Positions 53,831 through 63,259 of a stretch of 64,000 nucleotides of DNA are shown one piece after another. Source of the stretch: Chryseobacterium glaciei (GTDB taxonomy: Bacteria > Bacteroidota > Bacteroidia > Flavobacteriales > Weeksellaceae); the NCBI RefSeq assembly GCF_001648155.1, contig NZ_CP015199.1, positions 2,800,501 to 2,864,500 on the forward strand, given 5' to 3'. The translations under genes and the position numbers were made by a program. Position 1 is the stretch's first letter; each line of letters starts with the position of its first letter. The notes beneath the pieces are model-generated. The model had not been told where the DNA came from and searched no databases. It was given only the letters and a program-made list of their open reading frames with translations.

Positions 53831-54517
53831 ATGAATCATCGCTTTTTATTATTTTTTATTGTTCTTATGATATCTTCTGTAAGTGTTCAGAAAATGAATG
53901 CACAGGAGAAGAAACCATTAATGAATGGAAATATTTTAACTGAAGTAAAAAATATACAAAAACGTTTTTCTGATAGTGTTAGACGGTATGATTACAAAAA
54001 AGATGAGGTTTTATATGGTCAAAAGTATAGATTTTTTTACGGTGAAAAATTAGACAATCTAAAAAAACTGTATCAAAAGATCTATGACAAAGAGGTGATG
54101 ATTGGAAAGATAGATCCCAATATTTCATTTAAAACAACAAGCGGGATTCAGGCCGAAAACAATGTGCCTCAAACAGGAATTACACCTCCTGAGCAAGTGA
54201 AAAATAATTATATCAATATTGCTGAGGTTGAAAATTTCCAACAGCTTGGAGAGTTGAAAAAACGCTTAACAGCTGATTTTCCTGTTTATTTAATAGAAGA
54301 TCTTGACGGAGGAACCTATCGTTGTAATTTGAATTTTGTAATTGATATCGATGGGAAATTCAAAAACGTGAAGTATAAAGGAGCATCTGATACAGAATTC
54401 GGTATCATCAGTGCATTGTTCCTGTATGCAATTGGAGGTTTGGAAAAACCTTTGATTTATAATCAAAAAACGATTGTACAAAACTTTGCACAGCCAATTG
54501 TGTTAAGATTTGAATAA
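53831..54517 (+). CDS. Exported protein with TonB-C-like end
   Basis: 228 residues from the ATG at 53831 (MNHRFLLFFIVLMISSVSVQKMNAQ signal); the in-frame extension to 53747 overlaps the DUF423 gene. The C-terminal about 65 residues (YRCNLNFVIDIDGKFKNVKYKG...PIVLRFE) have the beta pattern of a TonB C-terminal or energy-transducer-like domain. The middle is Lys/Tyr-rich without a known domain. Its function is unknown. Confidence 0.65.
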   Translation: MNHRFLLFFIVLMISSVSVQKMNAQEKKPLMNGNILTEVKNIQKRFSDSVRRYDYKKDEVLYGQKYRFFYGEKLDNLKKLYQKIYDKEVMIGKIDPNISFKTTSGIQAENNVPQTGITPPEQVKNNYINIAEVENFQQLGELKKRLTADFPVYLIEDLDGGTYRCNLNFVIDIDGKFKNVKYKGASDTEFGIISALFLYAIGGLEKPLIYNQKTIVQNFAQPIVLRFE

Positions 54518-54597
54518 ATAAAATACTTATTGTAAAAGCTGTAATAATCAGCAAAGACAAATGATGAGATTCTTTTAATGTCTAAAAATAAATTAAA

Positions 54598-55875
54598 ATG
54601 AAAATCAATAGAAGAAGGCGCTTAATCAAAACATTTGATCTTTTGGATCAACCCATCAGATTTAATCCGTTTGTGTTTAGTCGAACCTTTTTTATGTGGG
54701 CTTTTACAGGTCTGGTCGGTGGAGTTATTGCCGGATTATATTGGATTGTGCTTGAGCATTTCACTGAGTTTTTAGCAGAATTTCAAGGTTGGATGGTGAT
54801 TCCTACAATGGCGATTTGTGGATTATTAGCTGGTTTAGTTATTCACTTTATCGGAGATCCGGGAGAAATTCATTTGATCGTCAATAATATCAGATTTAAT
54901 AAAGGAAAATTAGAACCGAAAAATAATCCTTCCATGATTTTGTCATCCCTTTTCTGTGTGGCATCGGGTGGAAGTTTAGGTCCTGAAGCACCTTTGGTTC
55001 AGGTGACGGGCTCTACAGGAACTTGGCTCGGGAAAATTTTCAGATTGAAAGGTGAAGAATTACGTTCTTTAAGTATTGCAGGAATGGCATCCGGTTTTAC
55101 GGCGCTGTTTGGCGCTCCGCTTGGAGGAAGTCTTTTTTCATTAGAAATTCTACATCATAAACACGCTGTTGAATATTACAAAGCCATTATTCCTGCGTTG
55201 GTGGCGAGCTGTTTCAGTTATCTGATGTTTGCTTTGATCATCCATTTGGGAATTGGAGCGACTTGGGATTTGAAGGCGTATCATTACACAGGAGTTTACG
55301 ATTTTGCCTATGCAACCGCTTTTGGAATTGTTGGAACTTTATTTGGCTGGATCTTTATTTTTGTGGTTAAATTTTTCAAGAAAGTTTTTGAATACAGAAA
55401 TTTACCAATTTATATTAAAACATTTGTAGGCGGAGTTATTCTAGGAATTATCGCTTTCTACTTTCCGATTACGAGATATTTCGGGCATAATGAAATCAAT
55501 CAGATTATTAACGGAAATTTTGCATTAAACTTTTTAATTTTAATCTTAATTTTTAAAATATTAGCCATTGCAATCACTGTAACTTCAGGTTGGAGAGGTG
55601 GTTTTATCATTCCGCTTTTCTTTGTAGGAACAACGTTGGGATTAATTATCCATAATTTATTTCCAACAGTTGATACAACATTAGCAATTGTAAGTTGTAT
55701 GGCCGCAATTAATGCATGTGTAACGAGAACTCCGATGAGTACAACCATTATTTTGGGAACTTTAACTGGATTTACATACTTTGTTCCGATACTTTTTGCA
55801 AGTTTAACGGGTTATTTTCTGGCTCCAAAAATTCCATTTATTGGCTCGCAGTCTGAAAAATTAACTGAAGAATAA
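54598..55875 (+). CDS. ClC-type chloride channel or antiporter
   Basis: 425 residues, about ten membrane helices. Selectivity-filter motifs: SGGSLGPEAPLVQ (the GxxGP-type segment), FTALFGAPLGGSLFSLE and WRGGFIIPLFFVGTTLG. There are no cytoplasmic CBS domains. It is an inner membrane anion transporter; channel and proton-coupled forms cannot be told apart by eye. It is a single gene. Confidence 0.93.
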   Translation: MKINRRRRLIKTFDLLDQPIRFNPFVFSRTFFMWAFTGLVGGVIAGLYWIVLEHFTEFLAEFQGWMVIPTMAICGLLAGLVIHFIGDPGEIHLIVNNIRFNKGKLEPKNNPSMILSSLFCVASGGSLGPEAPLVQVTGSTGTWLGKIFRLKGEELRSLSIAGMASGFTALFGAPLGGSLFSLEILHHKHAVEYYKAIIPALVASCFSYLMFALIIHLGIGATWDLKAYHYTGVYDFAYATAFGIVGTLFGWIFIFVVKFFKKVFEYRNLPIYIKTFVGGVILGIIAFYFPITRYFGHNEINQIINGNFALNFLILILIFKILAIAITVTSGWRGGFIIPLFFVGTTLGLIIHNLFPTVDTTLAIVSCMAAINACVTRTPMSTTIILGTLTGFTYFVPILFASLTGYFLAPKIPFIGSQSEKLTEE

Positions 55876-55938
55876 GGCAAATTTGGTAGATATGTTAAAA
55901 ATCAAGTTCATTGCGCTTTAATTTTTAAGTCAATAAAC

Positions 55939-55968
55939 TTGAACTTCCATGTCTTTTTAGTAAATTTG
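55939..55968 (+). promoter_or_regulatory. sucC promoter
   Basis: TTG (55939-55941), 19-base spacer, TAAATTTG (55961-55968), 38 bases before the ATG. Confidence 0.75.
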
Positions 55969-56006
55969 TCAACCTTTAAAATTTAAAATAAAATAATAAA
56001 AATAAT

Positions 56007-57197
56007 ATGAATCTTCACGAGTATCAATCAAAAGAGATTTTATCAAAGTACGGAGTTGCTATCCAACGTGGTTTCGTAGCGAACAATGTAGAAGAAGCTG
56101 TAGCAGCTGCTGAAAAATTGACTGCTGAATTCGGAGCTCAGGCTTGGGTTGTAAAAGCACAAATTCACGCAGGTGGTCGTGGTAAAGGTGGTGGTGTAAA
56201 GTTCTCTCCAAACATGGATAAACTTAAAGAAAACGCTCAAAACATTATCGGAATGCAGTTGGTTACTCCACAAACTTCTGCTGAAGGTAAAAAAGTACAC
56301 TCTGTTTTGGTTGCAGAAGATGTTTATTATCCTGGAGAATCTGAAACTAAAGAATTTTATGTTTCTATTCTTTTAGACAGAGCTGAAGGTAAAAATACAA
56401 TCGTATATTCTACTGAAGGTGGTATGGATATTGAGCACGTTGCTGAAGTAACTCCTCATTTGATCCACAAAGAAATCATTGATCCTGCTTTAGGTCTTCA
56501 AGGTTTCCAGGCTAGAAAAATTGCTTTCAACTTAGGTCTTGAAGGAAATGCTTTAAAAGAATTCACAAAATTCATTACATCTCTTTACAATGCTTATACA
56601 GGAATTGATGCTTCTCTTTTCGAGATCAACCCTGTGTTGAAAACTTCTGATAACAAAATTATCGCTGTAGATGCTAAAGTAACTTTGGATGGTAACGCAT
56701 TGTTCCGTCACAAAGATCTTGAAGCGTTGAGAGATACAAGAGAAGAAGATCCAATGGATGTTGAAGCTGGTGAAGCTGGTCTTAACTTCGTGAAACTAGA
56801 CGGTAACGTTGCTTGTATGGTAAACGGAGCTGGTCTTGCAATGGCAACTATGGATATCATTAAATTATCTGGTGGTAGCCCTGCAAACTTCTTGGACGTT
56901 GGAGGTACTGCTGATGCTCAGAGAGTACAGACTGCTTTCGGAATTATCTTGAGAGATCCAAACGTAAAAGCAATCTTGATCAACATCTTCGGAGGTATCG
57001 TAAGATGTGACAGAGTTGCTCAAGGTGTTGTAGATGCTTACAGAGCGATGGGTAGCCTTCCGGTTCCATTGATCGTAAGATTACAGGGAACTAACGCTGT
57101 TGAAGCTAAACAATTAATTGACGAGTCAGGTCTTCCTGTACACTCTGCAATTACTTTAGAAGAAGCTGCAAACAAAGTAAAAGAAGTTTTAGCTTAA
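56007..57197 (+). CDS. sucC: Succinyl-CoA synthetase beta subunit
   Basis: 396 residues. An ATP-grasp domain (VKAQIHAGGRGKGGGVKF near 50-67, EINPVLKT) is followed by the CoA-ligase domain (ANFLDVGGTADAQRV, ILINIFGGIVRCDRVAQGV). It converts succinyl-CoA to succinate with nucleoside triphosphate formation in the citric acid cycle. The alpha subunit gene sucD is not adjacent: a terminator and an unrelated gene follow, which is common in Flavobacteriia. Confidence 0.98.
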   Translation: MNLHEYQSKEILSKYGVAIQRGFVANNVEEAVAAAEKLTAEFGAQAWVVKAQIHAGGRGKGGGVKFSPNMDKLKENAQNIIGMQLVTPQTSAEGKKVHSVLVAEDVYYPGESETKEFYVSILLDRAEGKNTIVYSTEGGMDIEHVAEVTPHLIHKEIIDPALGLQGFQARKIAFNLGLEGNALKEFTKFITSLYNAYTGIDASLFEINPVLKTSDNKIIAVDAKVTLDGNALFRHKDLEALRDTREEDPMDVEAGEAGLNFVKLDGNVACMVNGAGLAMATMDIIKLSGGSPANFLDVGGTADAQRVQTAFGIILRDPNVKAILINIFGGIVRCDRVAQGVVDAYRAMGSLPVPLIVRLQGTNAVEAKQLIDESGLPVHSAITLEEAANKVKEVLA

Positions 57198-57220
57198 GAC
57201 TAAAATTTTTATATAAAATT

Positions 57221-57252
57221 AAAACCGTTTCATTTTTGGAACGGTTTTTTCT
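57221..57252 (+). terminator. sucC terminator
   Basis: AAAACCGTT / AACGGTTTT stem with a short loop and a T-run, about 25 bases after the stop. Confidence 0.9.
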
Positions 57253-57275
57253 TTTTAAAAATTAAATAATAATTG

Positions 57276-57773
57276 ATGAAAAATCTATACATTCCAAATC
57301 CGTGTTCCGAAAATTGGGAAATGATGTCTCCTCAGGAAAAAGGGAGATTTTGTTCTGTCTGCAGTAAATGTGTGATTGATTTTACACAAAAACAACCAGA
57401 AGAAATTAAAAATATTTTTGTTGAAAGAAAAGATGAAAGTATTTGTGGAAGGTTTTATAATCATCAATTAACCAATAATAAAGATAATAAGTTTGAGCAG
57501 ATTAAAACTCGGTTTTTTAAATATATTCCCTCAAATTTTCAAAATAATAGAATAACATTAACGGTCTTTTCTTTGATTTTATTTTTGACAGGATGTTCGA
57601 AACCCAAAGAAGAAGTTTGTGTTACAACGGGTGTTGTCATGGAAGATATAGAAATGGATACTGCTAAAAATAACCATTATGTAATGGGAGAAACTCTAAT
57701 TCCGGAAGAAAAAGACACAGCGAAAATTCTAAAAAAGTATAATGTTCGTTTAAAGCAAATACACAAAAAATAA
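57276..57773 (+). CDS. Cys-rich membrane-anchored protein
   Basis: 165 residues from the ATG at 57276 (a TTG one codon earlier is less likely). The N-terminal segment follows a Bacteroidota pattern: NPCSENWEMMS, GRFCSVCSKCVIDFT (Cys10, Cys26, Cys29, Cys32) and CGRF, a likely metal-binding cluster. A membrane helix (about 94-108, ending TGCSKPK) and a polar acidic tail follow. Homologous N-termini occur ahead of other domains in this group. Function unknown. Confidence 0.7.
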   Translation: MKNLYIPNPCSENWEMMSPQEKGRFCSVCSKCVIDFTQKQPEEIKNIFVERKDESICGRFYNHQLTNNKDNKFEQIKTRFFKYIPSNFQNNRITLTVFSLILFLTGCSKPKEEVCVTTGVVMEDIEMDTAKNNHYVMGETLIPEEKDTAKILKKYNVRLKQIHKK

Positions 57774-57796
57774 TTTTTCAAACCTATATAAAAGAT

Positions 57797-57823
57797 AACC
57801 GCCTTTCACAAAGCGGTTTTTTT
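57797..57823. terminator. Terminator between convergent genes
   Basis: AACCGC / GCGGTT stem with a CTTTCACAAA loop and a T-run, 23 bases after the Cys-rich gene. Confidence 0.85.
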
Positions 57824-57824
57824 A

Positions 57825-58706
57825 TTAGTCGTGATTTTCGTTCAAAGTCGTTTCTCCGTTCGTAATGCTTATACTCGTTGGAGTTACCAATTGTATATTG
57901 TCTGAGTCGAGGCGTTGTTTAATCTTCATAAAGGCTTCACTTTTTAATTGAACCATATTTGCGCCCACCTTCATCAAGAATTTTGCCTGTAAAGTGAAGA
58001 TACCTTGTTTTAGATCGGTGAAAATAACTTCTGACGTATCTAGTCTGTCAACATTTTCTAAACCTTTTATGACCTCTAAAATACCTTGCTGAACTTTATT
58101 AAGATCTTCATCTCCCGGAATTTCAAAATTTAAAATAATTCTTCGCTGAGGTGAAGCTGTAATATTATAAAAAGGAGCATTAAAAATTACCTGATTGGGA
58201 ATGTAAGCTTTCTTTCCATCGTCAGTGATTAGTTTTGTGGTTAAAAATCCAATTTCCTGTACGGTTCCGGAATGAGCGCCTATTGTGATATAATCTCCGA
58301 TTTTAAAGGCTTTATCAATCCCGATGAGCATTCCTGAAAATATACTTGAAACAAGATCCTTCAAGGCAACCCCGGCGATAACTCCGGCAACTCCCAAACT
58401 TCCGATGAATTTCCAAAGAAAACCACTGAAACCCATAATTTCCAAGGCGATAAAAGTTCCCATGATCATGATCATAAATCTGGAAACTTTAATTAAAGTT
58501 ACTAAGGAGCCTTCTTTTTTGCTTTTTGGGAATAGTTTATGGAAGACTTTTACACAACCCTGACTTAAATATTTACTTGTAATAAGAAAAAAGGTAAAAA
58601 CCAAAATCCCTACAATTAATTTCGGGGTAAGCTCTGCAAACCTTAAATACCAATTTTCCAGGACTTTATAAATGACATCGATGTAACTTAAACCATTTTT
58701 CTGCAT
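57825..58706 (-). CDS. Small-conductance mechanosensitive channel MscS
   Basis: 293 residues, three N-terminal membrane segments. The pore helix TM3 is GVAGVIAGVALKDLVSSIFSGMLI, then the beta domain (FKIGDYITIGAHSGTVQEIGFLTTKLITDDGKKAYIPNQVIF) and the alpha-beta C-terminal vestibule. It opens under membrane tension during osmotic down-shock. It is a single gene. Confidence 0.95.
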   Translation of the reverse strand: MQKNGLSYIDVIYKVLENWYLRFAELTPKLIVGILVFTFFLITSKYLSQGCVKVFHKLFPKSKKEGSLVTLIKVSRFMIMIMGTFIALEIMGFSGFLWKFIGSLGVAGVIAGVALKDLVSSIFSGMLIGIDKAFKIGDYITIGAHSGTVQEIGFLTTKLITDDGKKAYIPNQVIFNAPFYNITASPQRRIILNFEIPGDEDLNKVQQGILEVIKGLENVDRLDTSEVIFTDLKQGIFTLQAKFLMKVGANMVQLKSEAFMKIKQRLDSDNIQLVTPTSISITNGETTLNENHD

Positions 58707-58753
58707 GAAATGAAAATTTTATTAAATAAATATATAAATTTTTAACAAATATT

Positions 58754-58789
58754 TTGCTAGTATCAAAAAGTCTACTAAATTTGTAGACT
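58754..58789 (+). promoter_or_regulatory. Peroxiredoxin promoter with overlapping operator-like palindrome
   Basis: TTG (58754-58756), 19-base spacer and TAAATTTG (58776-58783). AGTCTAC (58769-58775) and GTAGACT (58783-58789) are a perfect 7-bp inverted repeat that frames the -7 box, so a bound repressor would block the promoter. Confidence 0.6.
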
Positions 58790-58805
58790 AACAAAGCAGA
58801 ATATT

Positions 58806-59441
58806 ATGTCAATTAAATTAGGAGATACCGCACCCAACTTTCAGGCAGAATCATCTTTAGGAGATGTAGATTTTTACAATTATCTGGGAGATTCTTGGGG
58901 GATTTTGTTTTCACATCCTGCAGATTATACACCTGTATGTACAACAGAACTTGGATATACTTCAAAATTACGGTCGGAATTTGAGAAGAGAGGTACCAAA
59001 GTAATTGCATTAAGTGTGGATGGAGTAGAAGATCATCAGAACTGGATTAAAGATATTAATGAAACTCAAAATACAGATGTACAGTTTCCTATCATTGCGG
59101 ATAAAGACAGAAAAGTTTCTGAATTGTATGATTTTATCCATCCCAATGCTTCGTTAACAGCTACGGTTCGTTCTTTATTAATTATTGATCCGGATAAAAA
59201 AGTAAGATTAATTATTACTTATCCAGCTTCAACGGGAAGAAATTTTAATGAAATTATTAGAGTATTGGATTCTCTTCAGTTAGTTGATTCACATAAAATT
59301 GCAACACCTGTAAATTGGAAAGATGGGGAAGATGTTATTGTTCCACCTTCAATTTCAACAGAAGATGCAAGAAAAATATTTCCGAAAGGCGTTACAGAGA
59401 TTAAGCCTTATCTGAGATATACACCACAACCAAATACGTGA
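58806..59441 (+). CDS. 1-Cys peroxiredoxin (Prx6 group)
   Basis: 211 residues. The peroxidatic site is HPADYTPVCTTE with Cys45; no other cysteine is present, so it is a true 1-Cys enzyme. The long C-terminal arm (VNWKDGEDVIVPPSISTEDARKIFPKG, YLRYTPQP) is the Prx6 dimerisation extension. It reduces hydrogen peroxide and organic peroxides, with an outside thiol or glutathione-like reductant. It is a single gene; the palindrome over its promoter suggests redox-responsive control. Confidence 0.96.
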   Translation: MSIKLGDTAPNFQAESSLGDVDFYNYLGDSWGILFSHPADYTPVCTTELGYTSKLRSEFEKRGTKVIALSVDGVEDHQNWIKDINETQNTDVQFPIIADKDRKVSELYDFIHPNASLTATVRSLLIIDPDKKVRLIITYPASTGRNFNEIIRVLDSLQLVDSHKIATPVNWKDGEDVIVPPSISTEDARKIFPKGVTEIKPYLRYTPQPNT

Positions 59442-59480
59442 TTTATTTGATTTTTTATAGTTTAGTTTTAATTTGTACGA

Positions 59481-59512
59481 AAATCGCCTCGAAAAAAATT
59501 TCGAGGCGATTT
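59481..59512. terminator. Bidirectional terminator, 14-bp stem
   Basis: AAATCGCCTCGAAA / TTTCGAGGCGATTT with an AAAA loop, between the convergent peroxiredoxin and outer membrane protein genes. Confidence 0.88.
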
Positions 59513-59547
59513 CATTTGTATACTATATGTATATGTGAAGTGATTTC

Positions 59548-60138
59548 TTATTTTGCGTCGTTAATGATCTGCTTACCTTTTGAAGTTGGTAAGTAAATAC
59601 TGAAACCTACGTTGAAAGTAATGTTAGAGTTTAATCCCTCACTACCGAATCCTGACTGACCTTGGTATTTTACTAAACCTTCAAGACCGATATTTGGTGT
59701 AATGAAGTAAGAATAACCAGGACCAACACCGAAGTCTAAACCAGTTGTAGAGTTACCTCCTTCAACAGATCTACCTCCAACACCTAAGTTACCTTCGAAA
59801 AACCAACGACCGTGGTTTAATAAGTTGTCAACACCTTTCTCACCCGGAGATAGGAAATAACGACCTAAAGCACCAACACCGTAAGTGAAGTCTGTCGGGC
59901 TTCCGTTTGTTACTTTACTGATACCTAAATTTACATATCCACCAACTGCAACATTATCTTTAATAAAATATGCACCTTTTGGCTGTAATGCAATGCTGTA
60001 ACCACCACCAGTATTTAATCCAAAGTTACTTGATACAAGGCTACTACCTACCATCCAGTTACCTTCCTGAATTTGAGCATTCATTGTAGTAGTTAATCCT
60101 GCTACAGCTAATATTCCTGATAGAATTAGTTTTTTCAT
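59548..60138 (-). CDS. Outer membrane beta-barrel protein
   Basis: 196 residues. The signal peptide ends at TMNAQ (about residue 20). Strand pattern: GYSIALQPKGAYFIKDNVAVGGYVNLG, WFFEGNLGVGGRS, FGVGPGYSYFITPNIGLEGLVKY and TFNVGFSIYLP. It is a small eight-strand porin-like barrel. The unusually clean codon pattern and strong terminator suggest high expression, though that is an impression only. No ligand or partner is apparent. Confidence 0.85.
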   Translation of the reverse strand: MKKLILSGILAVAGLTTTMNAQIQEGNWMVGSSLVSSNFGLNTGGGYSIALQPKGAYFIKDNVAVGGYVNLGISKVTNGSPTDFTYGVGALGRYFLSPGEKGVDNLLNHGRWFFEGNLGVGGRSVEGGNSTTGLDFGVGPGYSYFITPNIGLEGLVKYQGQSGFGSEGLNSNITFNVGFSIYLPTSKGKQIINDAK

Positions 60139-60300
60139 AATTTATAATTTTTAATAATTAATGTTTATTATTCTTAAAGTAAGGATTAAACAACAAATGT
60201 GCCAGACTGCTCAATGTCAGGTGTTTTTTTGGAACCAGAGCGTGAATTAATGAATTTTACATCATTTTATTTTAACATTTTAATGAATAATTTTATGATT

Positions 60301-60816
60301 TCATATAAATAAGAGAATAATAGAAACAACAAGTCCTGCAATAGTGAAAATCATTCCTCTTTTGAATGCTTTTGTCTTTGGATTAAACATCCAGAAACTC
60401 GATATGACAAAAAAGAACAAGGCTATGCCAAAAAATGTATTTAAGGGAGACAATGTGTCTTTAGATTGCGCTTTATGAAGTTTTGTCATCTTATCTAAAA
60501 CAAAAGGAAGCTCTTTTTTAGAGTATTTCGCCTCACCTGTAGCAGCATTGTATGTTCCTTGTTTAAATGTTGAAATATCTCCTTCTGTTTTTTCTACTTC
60601 GAAGTTTTTCATTTTTAATTCCTTACCTAATTCTTTTTCATTAAGGTTTCTAGCAAATGTTTTCTCGTACTTTTTCTCTTTTTTCAAGAAGTCAGTATCT
60701 CTATAAACCAATAAAACACCACTTACCGCATAAACTGCCATAATTCCTGCAAGGAAAAATCCTAAATAACGGTGGGTAATTCTCATAAAACTTCTCGTGT
60801 CCTTAATCTTATCCAT
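60301..60816 (-). CDS. PepSY-associated membrane protein
   Basis: 171 residues. An N-terminal helix (about 14-36: THRYLGFFLAGIMAVYAVSGVLLVY) has the PepSY-TM signature, a periplasmic segment (about 40-110) contains DISTFKQGTYNAATGEAKYSKKE, and two C-terminal helices follow. It lies 94 bases after the siderophore receptor. PepSY-TM proteins often accompany TonB receptors and act as inner membrane ferric-siderophore reductases or accessory proteins. This one is short, and the exact role is inferred from context. Confidence 0.85.
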   Translation of the reverse strand: MDKIKDTRSFMRITHRYLGFFLAGIMAVYAVSGVLLVYRDTDFLKKEKKYEKTFARNLNEKELGKELKMKNFEVEKTEGDISTFKQGTYNAATGEAKYSKKELPFVLDKMTKLHKAQSKDTLSPLNTFFGIALFFFVISSFWMFNPKTKAFKRGMIFTIAGLVVSIILLFI

Positions 60817-60843
60817 GTATCAATATCTTTGTTTATTAAATTT

Positions 60844-60881
60844 CAAAAGTGGAAACTGCAAAAATGCAACTTCCACTTTGA
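60844..60881 (-). promoter_or_regulatory. Intercistronic hairpin after the TonB receptor
   Basis: Interrupted stem CAAAGTGGAA, TTGCA / TGCAG, TTCCACTTTTG on the minus strand, followed by a short T-rich stretch. A partial terminator could lower PepSY gene expression relative to the receptor. Confidence 0.6.
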
Positions 60882-60910
60882 ATGATGAAATTATTAATAA
60901 TATTAAATTA

Positions 60911-63202
60911 TTAAAGTTTATATGTTAATGTGAAATAGTAATTTCTAGGCGTAATAGGGTTTACAGAATAATTTTCATGAACATTGTAATTTACAACATC
61001 AAATAAATTACCCACTTTTCCTTGGATTGAGAATTTGCTCCATTCGTAACCTACAGATAAAGCAACTGTTGTGTAATCTTTTAATTCAAAACTTCTGCTT
61101 ACTCCATTTCTTGAAGCTAAACTGTTTGTACCGGTTTTTGTGTCATTCCATCCTGCGATTCTATCACCGATATAATAAATACCTGCCCCTACTTTTAATC
61201 CTTTTACATAGTTGGTAAATTTATAGAAAATTGACGCGTTTGCAGTTGTAGCAGGCGTTCTCACCAATCTTTGTTCTTCAACATATCCGAAAGCTTCCGG
61301 TGTGTCAAGATATACAGAATTGTTGTATGAAATACCTCCAATTATGGAAAGGTTTTCAGTAGGATTTCCTGTAATATCAAGCTCTACACCACGGCTACGC
61401 ATTTTTCCGGCAAAATCTTTAATCAATCCGTTCGGATCCAATTGAAGTCCTGCATCATTTAATGCTACCTGATAATAGTTTCTATATAATATTTGATAAA
61501 CAGTAAGATTAATTGCTAAAGCGTTGTTCCAAAGGTTTTTCTTAGCTCCGACTTCATATTGATCAATATTTGTTGGAGTTAAAGCTTCATTATTTCTTAA
61601 TGTACCTGTATTAGCGACAAAAGAGTTTGTGTATGTAGCAAAAACAGATAAATTATCATTTGGAGAATAAACTAATCCAACTTTTGGAGATATTGCCTGG
61701 TCTGATGATGCAGTATTGTTTACTAATCCTTTACCTGTCGTTGAATTAAGATCAACAACTCCATTTTTATTAGTTTTGAATTTAGTGTTTATTGTTGGCA
61801 TGTTTTCAATATATGACCAACGTAATCCTGCTATTACTTTAAACTCTTTGGTAAGGCTGATGTAATCTTGTGCATATATTCCAATTCTTCTGGTATTGAT
61901 ACGGTTCTTTTCTAATGTTGAAGCATCAGGAGTTGTTCCACTTGCCCAGCTTGAAGGATCATCAAGATAAACTGTTCCAAGGCTGTTTCCGTTTGTTCCG
62001 TAAAAATAGTTATTCCCGAATGCCAGCTTGTTGCTCGGATTATAATAGGTATAAGAATCTGCAGCACTGTAATCTGCATCTGCTCCAATTAATACTTTGT
62101 GATTAATTTTTCCTGTATTAAATTCACCATTAAGGTTTACCTGTGCAGAAGTATAGTTTTGTTCGTTATATGTTTTGTTTAAAGGTCTTTTCCATGAAAG
62201 ACGATTGGTGGTTTTTTCATATCCCCACTGTACTCTTTCCGTAGAAAAATAATCTTTAGTATAGTTTTGATAAGAAGCTGTACTGTTTAAAGACCATTTT
62301 TCATTAAACTGATGATTAAAAGTAACGTTCGTTGAAACCTGTTGAACATTTTGATATTGCCAGTCGGTTCCTAAAAATGCACTTCTTGGAAGTAAATCAT
62401 TTAATTCATAAGTAAGACCATCCTGTTTTGTAATAGACCCGATCCCAAAATCAGGAGTAATGTCATTTTTAAGATAATCAGCTTCAACAATCAATTGTGA
62501 TTTTGGACTGATATTAAATAAAAATGAAGGATTAAAATAATATTTTGTAGACTGTACCACATCTCTGAAACTTTCAGCATATTCATAAGCTCCATTCATC
62601 CTAAATGCAATATTTTTGGATATTGGGCCGTAGATGTCAATTGTTGGCTTATAAGAATTCCAGCTTCCGGCATTTAATCCTACACTACCTCCAAAGTTAA
62701 ATTTAGGTTTTTTGGTAACTAAATTAATAATACCTCCGGCAGCCGCATTACCATAAAGCATTGCGTTGGCACCTTTTAAAACTTCGACTCTTTCTAAACC
62801 ACTTACCTCAGGGAAAACTCCACTGTTAATTCTTGATCCGTTTTTGTAAATATTATCATTACCAAAAATAAAACCACGACCTCCAAAACTGTCTTGTGAA
62901 CCTCCTCTTGCAGAAGTAAGATAAACACCATTTACGTTTTGAAGAACATCACCCAATTGTTTTGCCTGTTGCTGCTCAATAATATCGTGACTGATGATAG
63001 CAATTGGCTGTGGTGTTTCCATTACTGTAAGGTTTGACTTGGTAGATAATGGTCTTGCCTTATTAGGATTTCCGGTTTTATAAAGATTTACGTCTTCAAT
63101 AGTCTGGATTCTAATGGTATCATTTTCAGGAGTAAACTTCATTTGTGCATTGGCTGTGGCTGCCAATACAATAAAGCCTAAGGTAGTAATTTGTCTTTTC
63201 AT
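60911..63202 (-). CDS. TonB-dependent siderophore receptor
   Basis: 763 residues. A signal peptide (ending ATANAQ, about 20) and an N-terminal segment with TIRIQTIEDVNLYKTG are followed by a plug domain (IIEQQQAKQLGDVLQNVNGVYL, GGRGFIFGNDNIYKNG, VEVLKGANAMLYGNAAAGGIINLVTKKP) and a 22-strand barrel ending YYFTLTYKL. The plug pattern matches the ferric-siderophore (FhuA/FpvA-type) group. A palindrome overlapping the promoter and the PepSY gene behind it support iron uptake. Confidence 0.94.
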   Translation of the reverse strand: MKRQITTLGFIVLAATANAQMKFTPENDTIRIQTIEDVNLYKTGNPNKARPLSTKSNLTVMETPQPIAIISHDIIEQQQAKQLGDVLQNVNGVYLTSARGGSQDSFGGRGFIFGNDNIYKNGSRINSGVFPEVSGLERVEVLKGANAMLYGNAAAGGIINLVTKKPKFNFGGSVGLNAGSWNSYKPTIDIYGPISKNIAFRMNGAYEYAESFRDVVQSTKYYFNPSFLFNISPKSQLIVEADYLKNDITPDFGIGSITKQDGLTYELNDLLPRSAFLGTDWQYQNVQQVSTNVTFNHQFNEKWSLNSTASYQNYTKDYFSTERVQWGYEKTTNRLSWKRPLNKTYNEQNYTSAQVNLNGEFNTGKINHKVLIGADADYSAADSYTYYNPSNKLAFGNNYFYGTNGNSLGTVYLDDPSSWASGTTPDASTLEKNRINTRRIGIYAQDYISLTKEFKVIAGLRWSYIENMPTINTKFKTNKNGVVDLNSTTGKGLVNNTASSDQAISPKVGLVYSPNDNLSVFATYTNSFVANTGTLRNNEALTPTNIDQYEVGAKKNLWNNALAINLTVYQILYRNYYQVALNDAGLQLDPNGLIKDFAGKMRSRGVELDITGNPTENLSIIGGISYNNSVYLDTPEAFGYVEEQRLVRTPATTANASIFYKFTNYVKGLKVGAGIYYIGDRIAGWNDTKTGTNSLASRNGVSRSFELKDYTTVALSVGYEWSKFSIQGKVGNLFDVVNYNVHENYSVNPITPRNYYFTLTYKL

Positions 63203-63236
63203 TTTTACTTAATTTAGAGTGGTTTTAAATAAGGTG

Positions 63237-63244
63237 CAAATGTA
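63237..63244 (-). promoter_or_regulatory. -7 promoter box of the siderophore receptor
   Basis: TACATTTG on the minus strand, exact TAnnTTTG, 35 bases before the ATG. Confidence 0.5.
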
Positions 63245-63259
63245 GGTATTCAGATAATG

